This document shows positions 13,702 through 19,285 of a stretch of DNA of 19,285 nt, piece by piece. The position numbers and the translations under genes are program-made. Each line of letters begins with the position of its first letter. Position 1 is the stretch's first letter. The notes below the pieces were generated by a model, which saw only the letters and a list, made by a program, of their open reading frames with translations, made no database searches and had not been told where the DNA came from. Source of the stretch: an uncultured Oscillospiraceae bacterium (GTDB taxonomy: Bacteria; Bacillota; Clostridia; Oscillospirales; Ruminococcaceae); assembly GCA_905212515.1 (NCBI GenBank), contig CAJMEU010000041.1, forward strand, positions 1 to 19,285. The letters are read 5' to 3'.

Positions 13702-13732
13702 AAAGAGAGGCTAACTGCGTTAGCCTCTCTTT
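13702..13732. terminator. Bidirectional terminator between the YhfC gene and the hydrogenase operon
   Basis: A perfect 13-bp inverted repeat AAAGAGAGGCTAA/TTAGCCTCTCTTT with a five-base loop lies between the convergent ends of yhfC and hydA. It is the likely end of the five-gene hydrogenase transcript. Confidence 0.9.
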
Positions 13733-13737
13733 GTTGT

Positions 13738-15486
13738 TCAGTACAATTTTTCGCGGGGCACATAGCTGGTATGCAGGATGTGGTGTGCCCTTTCACCGCC
13801 GGGCTGGCCCAGGTACTCGTCGTAGATCTTTTTTAGCACCGGGTTCTCGTGGCTTTTGCGCAGGGTCTTGGCGGCGTCTTCGCTGTAGAGGGCGTGGGCG
13901 CGCAGGGCCTTCAGGTCCACAAAATTGCGCACGCTGGCCGGCTGGGTGGGCTGGCCGCCGCCGTTTACACAGCCGCCGGGGCAGGCCATGAATTCGATGA
14001 AGTCATAGTGCTTTTCGCCGCTTTGCACGGTTTTCAGCACTTTGTCGCAGTTGGTCAGGCCCGAGGCCACGCACACGTTCAGCTTCAGGCCGCCCACCTC
14101 GTAGGTGGCCTCTTTGATGCCTTCGGTGCCGCGTACGGCCTCGTAGTCCACGGCCGGCGCGCTCTCGCCGGTGACCAGTTCCACCGCCGTGCGCAGGGCC
14201 GCTTCCATCACGCCGCCGGTGGCGCCGAAGATGACCGAGGCGCCGGTGCTCTCACCCAAAGCGGGGTCGAAGGCTTCGTCCGGCAGCTCGGCAAAGCGGA
14301 TGCCGGCGCGCTGAATCATGCGGGCCAGTTCGCGGGTGGTGATGGAGATGTCCACGTCCGGCACGCCGTTGCCGGCGGCGGACTGATCCGGCCGGCCGAT
14401 CTCGAACTTCTTGGCCGTGCAGGGCATCACAGACACGCACACGATGTCTTTCGCGTCCAGGCCCATCTTCTGGGCGTAATAGGTCTTGGTCAGGGCGCCG
14501 AACATCTGCTGGGGGGATTTGCAGCTGGAGAGGTTAGGGATCATATCCGGGTAATAGGTCTCGCAGAACTTGACCCAGCCCGGGCTGCAGGAGGTGATCA
14601 TGGGCAGCGTGCCGCCGGTCTTCACCCGCTCCACAAATTCGGTGGCCTCTTCCATGATGGTGAAATCGGCCGCGGTGTCGGTGTCGAACACCTGGTCAAA
14701 GCCCAGGCGGCGCAGGGCGGCCACCATCTTGCCCTCCACGTTGGTGCCCACGGGCAGGCCGAAGGCCTCGCCCAAGGTGGCGCGCACGCTGGGCGCGGGC
14801 TGCACCACCACGTGCTTCTCCGGGTCCTGCAAAGCGGCCCACACCTTGGCGGTGTCGTCTTTGTCCGTCAAAGCGCCCGTGGGGCACACGGTGATGCACT
14901 GGCCGCAGTGCACGCAGGGGCTGTCCGCCAGGGGCGCCTCGAAGGCGCAGGCGATGTGGGTGGCGAACCCGCGCTCGGTGGCGCCGATGACGCCCACAGC
15001 CTGGTTGGCGCTGCAGGCGGCCACGCAGCGGCGGCACAGGATGCACTTGTTGTTGTCGCGCACCATGTGCACGGCGGAATCGTCGATGTCGTAAAACTCC
15101 CGCGCACCGGTGAAACGGTGGCCGTCCACGCCGTAGTCGCGGCACAGCTTCTGCAGCTCGCAGTCCGTGCTGCGCACGCAGGACAGGCAGTTCTGGTCGT
15201 GGGTAGAGAGCACCAGCTCCAGGTTGGTGCGCCGGGCGGCCATCACCTTTTCGCTGTTGGTCACCACTTCCATGCCCTCGTTCACCGGGTAGACGCAGGC
15301 CGTCACCAGGCTGCGGGCCCCTTTTACCTCCACCATGCAGATGCGGCAGGCGCCGATGGCGTTGATCTCTTTCAGATAGCACAGCGTGGGGATCTCGATG
15401 CCCACGCTGTGGGCGGCTTCCAGGATGGTGGAGCCGGCGGGCACGTCATAACTGACGCCGTTGAGTTTGATATTCACAGTATCCAT
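13738..15486 (-). CDS. hydA: NADH-dependent [FeFe] hydrogenase catalytic subunit (group A, HydA)
   Basis: A 582-residue H2-forming subunit. From the N-terminus: a [2Fe-2S] domain (Cys36, 47, 50, 64), a His-Cys3 [4Fe-4S] site (His96, Cys100, 103, 109), two ferredoxin-type [4Fe-4S] clusters (Cys148/151/154/158 and Cys191/194/197/201), then the H-domain. H-cluster motifs are L1 TSCSPGW (298-304), L2 MPCTAKKFE (354-362) and L3 FMACPGGCVNGGGQP (499-513, Cys502 and Cys506). L1 has Ser301 where the textbook motif TSCCPxW has a second Cys. The small-subunit-like tail is fused at the end (RKSHENP, then AHHILHTSY). The ATG at 15486 follows GGGAGG by eight bases, 15 bases after hydB. It should take electrons from NADH and reduced ferredoxin through HydB/HydC. 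Confidence 0.95.
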   Translation of the reverse strand: MDTVNIKLNGVSYDVPAGSTILEAAHSVGIEIPTLCYLKEINAIGACRICMVEVKGARSLVTACVYPVNEGMEVVTNSEKVMAARRTNLELVLSTHDQNCLSCVRSTDCELQKLCRDYGVDGHRFTGAREFYDIDDSAVHMVRDNNKCILCRRCVAACSANQAVGVIGATERGFATHIACAFEAPLADSPCVHCGQCITVCPTGALTDKDDTAKVWAALQDPEKHVVVQPAPSVRATLGEAFGLPVGTNVEGKMVAALRRLGFDQVFDTDTAADFTIMEEATEFVERVKTGGTLPMITSCSPGWVKFCETYYPDMIPNLSSCKSPQQMFGALTKTYYAQKMGLDAKDIVCVSVMPCTAKKFEIGRPDQSAAGNGVPDVDISITTRELARMIQRAGIRFAELPDEAFDPALGESTGASVIFGATGGVMEAALRTAVELVTGESAPAVDYEAVRGTEGIKEATYEVGGLKLNVCVASGLTNCDKVLKTVQSGEKHYDFIEFMACPGGCVNGGGQPTQPASVRNFVDLKALRAHALYSEDAAKTLRKSHENPVLKKIYDEYLGQPGGERAHHILHTSYVPREKLY

Positions 15487-15501
15487 TGCTTCGCTCCTCC
15501 C

Positions 15502-17292
15502 TTAACCCTTGCTGATGGCGCCGAACTTGCACTTCTCCATGCAGGCGCCGCACTTCACGCACTTGCCGGTGTCGATGACATGGGGCTGGCGCACCGTGCC
15601 GGAGATGGCGCCGGCCGGGCAGGCGCGGGCACACAGGGTGCAGCCCTTGCACTTCACCGGGTCGATCTTATAATTCAGCAGCGCTTTGCACACGCCGGCG
15701 GGGCAGCGCTTGTTCTGGATATGCTCCACATACTCGTCGCGGAAATAGCGCATGGTGCTCAGCACGGGGTTGGGGGCCGTCTGGCCCAGGCCGCACAGGC
15801 TGTTGGCCTTGATGAACTCGGCCAGCTCGGTGATCTTGTCCAGATCCTCCATGGTGCCCTTGCCGGAGGTGATCTTGTCCAGCAGCTCCAACAGGCGCTT
15901 GGTGCCCACGCGGCAGGGCGTGCACTTGCCGCAGGATTCGTCCACGGTGAACTCCAGGAAGAACTTGGCGATGTCCACCATGCAGGTGTCCTCGTCCATG
16001 ACGATGAGGCCGCCGGAGCCCATCATGCTGCCGATGGCGATGAGGTTGTCGTAGTCGATGGGCGTGTCGATGAGGCTGGCCGGGATGCAGCCGCCGGAAG
16101 GACCGCCCGTCTGGGCCGCCTTGAACTGCTTGCCGCCGGGGATGCCGCCGCCGATCTCCTCCACAATGGTGCGCAGGGTGGTGCCCATGGGGATCTCGAC
16201 AAGGCCGGTGTTGTTGATCTTGCCGCCCAGGGCGAACACCTTGGTGCCCTTGCTTTTCTCGGTGCCCATGGCGCTGAACCAATCGGCGCCGTTGAGGATG
16301 ATGCGGGGCACGTTGGCGTACGTCTCCACGTTGTTGAGGATGGTGGGCTTGCCGAACAGGCCCTTCACGGCCGGGAACGGCGGGCGGGGCCGCGGTTCGC
16401 CGCGGCGGCCTTCGATGGAGGTCATCAGGGCGGTCTCCTCGCCGCAGACAAAGGCGCCGGCGCCCAGCTTCACGTCCAGGTCAAAATTGAAGCCCGTGCC
16501 GAAGATATCCTTGCCCAGCATGCCGTATTCCCGGGCCTGGGCGATGGCCACCTGCAGGCGGTGCACGGCGATGGGGTACTCGGCCCGCACGTAGATATAG
16601 CCCTGGCTGGCGCCGATGGCATAGCCCGCGATGGCCATGGCCTCGATGACCACGTGGGGGTCGCCCTCCAAAATGGAGCGGTCCATGAACGCGCCGGGGT
16701 CGCCCTCGTCCGCGTTGCAGCACACGTATTTCTGGTCGGCCTGGTTGCCGGCGGCAAATTTCCATTTGAGGCCCGTGGGGAAGCCCGCGCCGCCGCGGCC
16801 GCGCAGGCCGCTGTCCAGCATGGTTTGGATCACGCTCTCCGGCGTCATCTCCGTCAGGGCTTTGCCCAGGGCGCGGTAGCCGTCGAAGGCGATGTATTCC
16901 TCGATATTCTCGGGGTCGATCTTGCCGCAGTTGCGTAGGGCGATGCGCAGCTGCTTGTTGTAGAAGGGCGTCTCCTCCAGCGCTTTCACCGTGCCATCCT
17001 CGGCCACGGTCTCGCTGTATAAGTACTTGGTAACGGGGCGGCCCTTCAGCAGGTGCTCGTCCACGATCTCCTTCACGTGCTCTTCCTTGACCATGCTGTA
17101 GAACGAGCCCTCGGGGTACACGACCACCACCGGGCCCAGGGCGCACAGGCCAAAGCAGCCCGTGCGCACCACGCGCACTTCATTTTCCAGGCCAACGGCC
17201 TTGATCTCCTCTTCAAAGGCGCGGGCGATCTTGTCGCTGCCGGAGGAGGTGCAGCCGGTACCGGCGCACACCATGACGTTGCTTCTGTACAT
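15502..17292 (-). CDS. hydB: NuoF-like flavoprotein subunit of the hydrogenase (HydB)
   Basis: A 596-residue FMN and NADH-binding subunit of the bifurcating-type hydrogenase. It has an N-terminal thioredoxin-like [2Fe-2S] domain (Cys9, 14, 46, 50), the FMN/NADH domain with GRGGAGFPTG (165-174), NADEGDPG (193-200) and GAGAFVCGEETAL (277-289), the NuoF [4Fe-4S] site SCGKCTPCR (Cys454, 457, 460 with Cys500), and a C-terminal pair of ferredoxin clusters (Cys548/551/554/558 and Cys578/581/584/588). This N-terminal thioredoxin plus C-terminal ferredoxin extension is typical of HydB and HndC, not of respiratory NuoF. ATG 17292 follows AAGGAGG by about eight bases. Confidence 0.95.
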   Translation of the reverse strand: MYRSNVMVCAGTGCTSSGSDKIARAFEEEIKAVGLENEVRVVRTGCFGLCALGPVVVVYPEGSFYSMVKEEHVKEIVDEHLLKGRPVTKYLYSETVAEDGTVKALEETPFYNKQLRIALRNCGKIDPENIEEYIAFDGYRALGKALTEMTPESVIQTMLDSGLRGRGGAGFPTGLKWKFAAGNQADQKYVCCNADEGDPGAFMDRSILEGDPHVVIEAMAIAGYAIGASQGYIYVRAEYPIAVHRLQVAIAQAREYGMLGKDIFGTGFNFDLDVKLGAGAFVCGEETALMTSIEGRRGEPRPRPPFPAVKGLFGKPTILNNVETYANVPRIILNGADWFSAMGTEKSKGTKVFALGGKINNTGLVEIPMGTTLRTIVEEIGGGIPGGKQFKAAQTGGPSGGCIPASLIDTPIDYDNLIAIGSMMGSGGLIVMDEDTCMVDIAKFFLEFTVDESCGKCTPCRVGTKRLLELLDKITSGKGTMEDLDKITELAEFIKANSLCGLGQTAPNPVLSTMRYFRDEYVEHIQNKRCPAGVCKALLNYKIDPVKCKGCTLCARACPAGAISGTVRQPHVIDTGKCVKCGACMEKCKFGAISKG

Positions 17293-17305
17293 TTCTTACT
17301 CCTCC

Positions 17306-17668
17306 TTACTTGCCAATGGCGTATTCATCCACGGGCTTGCCGCCCTGGAGGTGCTCTTTTACGATGCGCCGGGCTTTGTCCGGCGTGAGGGACACATAGG
17401 TGGTGGTCTGCCCGTCCAGGATCACCTGGGCCACCGGTTCCTGCGGGCACAGGCCGATGCAGCCGGTCTGCGTGACCATCACGTCCTCCAGGCCCTCGGC
17501 GGCGGCCACGGCCTCGGTAAAGGCGTTCAGCACGTCGCGGGCGCCGGCGCCGATGCCGCAGGTGCCCATGGCCACGGCCACGCGGCGCGCGGCGTGGGCT
17601 GCGCGGCGGGTGTTGGCCACATGTTTCATTTTGTCGCGGATCGCGTCAAGTTCTTCCAAGCTTTTCAT
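17306..17668 (-). CDS. Thioredoxin-like (2Fe-2S) ferredoxin domain protein
   Basis: A 120-residue protein of the thioredoxin-like [2Fe-2S] ferredoxin fold (NuoE C-terminal domain type), one of the small proteins found in clostridial hydrogenase operons. A helical N-terminus (about 1-30) precedes MGTCGIGAGARDV and VTQTGCIGLCPQEP. Only three Cys are present (37, 70, 74): the second Cys of the usual CX4C pair is Gly42. The start taken is ATG 17668, eight bases after AAAGGAG. An ATG at 17689 overlaps the stop of the upstream gene (ATGA) and would add seven residues, but has no ribosome site. The role may be electron transfer to HydB or structural; which is unclear. Confidence 0.85.
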   Translation of the reverse strand: MKSLEELDAIRDKMKHVANTRRAAHAARRVAVAMGTCGIGAGARDVLNAFTEAVAAAEGLEDVMVTQTGCIGLCPQEPVAQVILDGQTTTYVSLTPDKARRIVKEHLQGGKPVDEYAIGK

Positions 17669-17685
17669 AAGCGCTGCTCCTTTGT

Positions 17686-18177
17686 TCATAGTAAAGCGGC
17701 TGCCAGCGCGGCATCCATCTGCCGGCGCAGGCGCTGCAGTTCTTTGGGTGTTTGGCCCGGCTCCAGCAGGAACCCGGCTGTGCCGGCGGGCGTTTCCACT
17801 TCCAGGGCAATGGCCGCGCCGGCTGCATTTTGGGCCAGGGCCGCGGCCGCGCCGGACACATCGCCCCAGGAAACCGCGGGCGAAAGCCAGGCGCGCACCA
17901 ACGCGCCGCCGTCGGGTGCATTGGAAAGGCACAGGTGCTGCGCCGTGCGCCGGGCAAGGGCCAAGCCCCTGCCGGCCCCGGGCCGGGCCGCGGTGGTAAA
18001 GCCTTCCCCGGTGCCGCGGCACAGTGCCGCCGGGCTGAACCCGGGGCCGTCGTCCAGCACCTGCACGGTGCGGGCGCCCGCGGGCGTCTGTTCCAGACAG
18101 ATCACCACCCGGGCCGCACCGGCCTCAATGGCGTTCTGCCCCAGCTCCAGCACCAGGCGGGCGATATCGGCCGTCAA
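17686..18177 (-). CDS. HATPase_c-type ATP-binding protein in the hydrogenase operon
   Basis: A 163-residue protein with a GHKL ATPase domain: N box ELGQNAIEAGA (Asn15), G1 DDGPGF (42-47) and G2 GRGLALARR (69-77). There is no dimerisation/phosphoacceptor His domain, no membrane helix and no response regulator nearby, so it is a stand-alone GHKL module like anti-sigma or MutL-type proteins. The C-terminus is Ala/Leu-rich. Similar ATP-binding proteins are known in Hyd clusters such as hydCEDBA of acetogens, where their role is unsolved. The start is TTG, overlapping the TGA of hydC by four bases (TTGA), without a clear ribosome site, so translation is likely coupled to hydC. Confidence 0.83.
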   Translation of the reverse strand: MTADIARLVLELGQNAIEAGAARVVICLEQTPAGARTVQVLDDGPGFSPAALCRGTGEGFTTAARPGAGRGLALARRTAQHLCLSNAPDGGALVRAWLSPAVSWGDVSGAAAALAQNAAGAAIALEVETPAGTAGFLLEPGQTPKELQRLRRQMDAALAAALL

Positions 18178-18662
18178 TATTTCGCCAGGATGTCATTCAG
18201 CTCGTCGCCGGTGAGGCGGCCATACACATCATCATTGATGGTCATGACCGGGGCCAGGCCGCAGGCGCCGATGCAGCGGCAGGCGTCCAGGCTGAACTTG
18301 CCGTCCGCCGTGCACTCGCCGCCGGTGATGCCCAGCTTTTCCTGCAGCTTTTCATAAATTTTTCCGCTGCCTTTTACATAGCAGGCAGTGCCCAGGCACA
18401 CGCTGATTTTGTACGCGCCCTTGGGGCACAGGCTGAATTGGGCGTAGAAGGTAGAGATGCCGTACACCTCGGCCAAGGGCCTTTCCAGCGTGTCAGCCAC
18501 GATGCGCTGTACCTCGATGGGCAGATAGCCATAGATCTCCTGGGCTTTCTGCAGCGCCGGCATGGTGACGCCGGGCATGTTTTTGTGTTCCAAGAGCCAG
18601 GACACCAGCTGTTGTTCCTGCTCCTTAGTGCCGGTGAAGGGCACGCTGGAAAACCGCCTCAT
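18174..18662 (-). CDS. hydC: NuoE-like [2Fe-2S] subunit of the hydrogenase (HydC)
   Basis: A 162-residue thioredoxin-like [2Fe-2S] protein of the NuoE/HydC family. An N-terminal helical bundle contains the family motif around ALQKAQEIYGYLPIEVQRIVAD and VYGISTFYAQF. The four cluster ligands are Cys89, Cys94, Cys130 and Cys134 (CLGTAC and CRCIGAC); Cys128 adjoins them. It is the first gene of the operon and should form the NADH dehydrogenase core with HydB. ATG 18662 follows GGAGG by about seven bases. The leader from the -10 box at 18716 is about 48 bases. Confidence 0.94.
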   Translation of the reverse strand: MRRFSSVPFTGTKEQEQQLVSWLLEHKNMPGVTMPALQKAQEIYGYLPIEVQRIVADTLERPLAEVYGISTFYAQFSLCPKGAYKISVCLGTACYVKGSGKIYEKLQEKLGITGGECTADGKFSLDACRCIGACGLAPVMTINDDVYGRLTGDELNDILAKY

Positions 18663-18715
18663 AACAAATCCTCCAAATCTCGATGGAATTCGGCAAAAAA
18701 ACCGTCGTATATAAA

Positions 18716-18744
18716 ATTATATCAGATGCTCGTTAAAAAAACGA
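18716..18744 (-). promoter_or_regulatory. Promoter of the hydrogenase operon with overlapping dyad
   Basis: On the minus strand an extended -10 TGATATAAT ends at 18716. The -35 at 17 bases (TCGTTT, 18744-18739) is poor. The 15-bp dyad TCGTT-AAAAA-AACGA (18730-18744) covers exactly this -35 and could bind a regulator. Confidence 0.6.
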
Positions 18745-18826
18745 CAGGTTAGCTGCAACTTTTTTCTAGGCAAAAGCGAAAAAATCCATGTTGTTTTTTG
18801 TATATTTTCACGAGAAAATCAACAAA

Positions 18827-18852
18827 CCGCCGCTTTTACAAGAAAACGGCGG
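18827..18852. terminator. Stem-loop with terminator-like features
   Basis: CCGCCG (18827-18832) pairs with CGGCGG (18847-18852), with an inner TTTT/AAAA. On the minus strand it is followed by a T-rich stretch (TTTGTTGATTTT), so it could stop leftward transcription before the hydrogenase promoter. No minus-strand gene is visible to the right. Confidence 0.4.
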
Positions 18853-18959
18853 TCATTTATATAAGATAATGTTGTCTAACAGTAGCCTTAGCCTTCGGAG
18901 GGTTCCTCAGTAGGAATAGGGCCGTGTTTTTTCGTATTCGTTAATCTTTTACTCCCTTT

Positions 18960-18994
18960 TGCTAGCATTGTGCTAACATTTTGATGCTAGTATG
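18960..18994 (+). repeat. Three short TGCTARYAT repeats
   Basis: TGCTAGCAT (18960), TGCTAACAT (18971) and TGCTAGTAT (18985) are direct repeats at 11- and 14-base spacing, 113-147 bases before the ribbon-helix-helix gene. They resemble tandem binding sites of a small repressor. Confidence 0.5.
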
Positions 18995-19106
18995 TCAAAA
19001 TTAGTTGTGATAAAATTTGATAACGAGAAATGATTATGCCCCTAGAGGGCTATCTATTAAAGTATTATACAATAAAGAATGGCTTTACAGGCGGAGGAGG
19101 GAGCAA

Positions 19107-19271
19107 ATGTACCAGACATTCACCGTGCGGATGGATAAAGAATTATCCGGCAAATTGAAGTACATTGCGGACTATGAGGGGCGCACCAAGGCCAAACAAG
19201 TGGAACGCCTCATCAAAACCCTGGTGGCGGATTTTGAAAAAGGACATGGGCCCATGGACTTGAATGCCTAG
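19107..19271 (+). CDS. Small ribbon-helix-helix (Arc/CopG-like) DNA-binding protein
   Basis: A 54-residue protein with the ribbon-helix-helix pattern: a beta strand YQTFTVRMDKEL (residues 2-13), helix A around SGKLKYIADYEGRT, a turn, and helix B around AKQVERLIKTLVADFEKG. Such proteins act as dimeric repressors, often of their own operon, in toxin-antitoxin, plasmid or phage contexts. ATG 19107 follows GGAGGAGGG by about five bases; the frame is open back to 19017, but that extension lacks a ribosome site and is AT-rich. The stop is at 19271 and only 14 bases remain, so any partner gene lies outside the window. Function beyond DNA binding is not assigned. Confidence 0.75.
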   Translation: MYQTFTVRMDKELSGKLKYIADYEGRTKAKQVERLIKTLVADFEKGHGPMDLNA

Positions 19272-19285
19272 TATCAGGGAACATT

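Larger units (their letters stand above)
18663..19106. other. AT-rich intergenic region between hydC and the ribbon-helix-helix gene
   Basis: A 444-base region with no credible gene. It holds the hydrogenase promoter (18716-18744), a GC hairpin (18827-18852), a small hairpin TTCCT/AGGAA at 18903-18916, three TGCTARYAT repeats (18960-18994) and a GCCC/GGGC stem at 19038-19050. The base composition differs sharply from the genes on the left. A possible extended -10 TGATAAAAT at 19008-19016 lacks a -35. Confidence 0.7.

Noticed and set aside
13849..16938. A very long plus-strand open frame (about 1,000 codons) opposite hydA and hydB
   Set aside because: Its translation is His/Gly/Ala-rich low complexity, it has no ribosome site, and the opposite strand holds clear conserved proteins. 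It is a GC-rich antisense shadow.
18785..18825. ATTTTC/GAAAAT hairpin with flanking TTGT and ACAA as a possible operator
   Set aside because: It is an AT-rich, imperfect dyad of a kind expected by chance in this region and has no relation to a promoter element.
18663..18850. A canonical Rex site upstream of the hydrogenase operon
   Set aside because: No TTGTTAA-N4-TTAACAA match was found; only one half-site is close and the other half differs.
1..19285. CRISPR arrays, insertion sequences, integrases, prophage genes or rRNA
   Set aside because: No repeat-spacer pattern, transposase, integrase or rRNA sequence was seen on either strand.

Overview
The window reads as chromosomal DNA of a GC-rich anaerobic Firmicute, most likely a gut Clostridia/Oscillospirales (Ruminococcaceae-like) bacterium. 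This is inferred from strong AGGAGG-type ribosome sites, sigma-A promoters with TATAAT boxes standing out of GC-rich DNA, a MepA-like MATE pump, a PF06541 membrane protein, an acetyl-CoA-type MetA and an electron-bifurcating-type [FeFe] hydrogenase operon. The species cannot be named from the sequence.

Layout, left to right. (1) 1-3236, plus strand: the 3' end of pnp (polynucleotide phosphorylase), a DUF554 membrane protein, a PF06541 membrane protein and a lipoprotein whose start region looks frameshifted. (2) 3329-4871, minus strand: a CAT-anticodon tRNA and a MATE-family exporter. (3) 5024-5644, plus: a small membrane protein with an acidic tail. (4) 5719-8159, minus: a coupled pair, an ABC-F ATPase followed by a Cof-type HAD phosphatase. 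(5) 8291-9208, plus: metA, homoserine O-acetyltransferase by its Glu111. (6) 9266-11834: mmsA (minus) divergent from a DeoR-family regulator (plus), sharing an AT-rich control region with inverted copies of a 13-bp motif. (7) 11937-13681: a lipoprotein (minus) divergent from a YhfC-family membrane metalloprotease (plus). (8) 13738-18662, minus: a five-gene hydrogenase operon in transcription order NuoE-like HydC, HATPase protein, small thioredoxin-like ferredoxin, NuoF-like HydB, HydA. (9) 18663-19285: an AT-rich region with a hairpin and short repeats, ending in a small ribbon-helix-helix gene.

The genes form many short units that switch strand. Each of the five convergent junctions holds one symmetric stem-loop flanked by A and T runs that can end transcription from both sides, and three of the divergent junctions carry recognisable back-to-back promoters. 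The main metabolic unit is the hydrogenase operon, whose flavoprotein and HydA subunits should link NADH and ferredoxin oxidation to H2 production. Maturation genes hydEFG are not in the window.

The most interesting points are the HATPase module and three-cysteine ferredoxin inside the hydrogenase operon, a Cys-to-Ser change in the first H-cluster motif, an ABC-F protein with one intact and one degenerate ATP site, the candidate operators of the DeoR regulator, a 43-bp co-centred double dyad over the yhfC promoter, and repeats upstream of the ribbon-helix-helix gene. No mobile element, CRISPR array or clearly new multi-gene defence system is visible.
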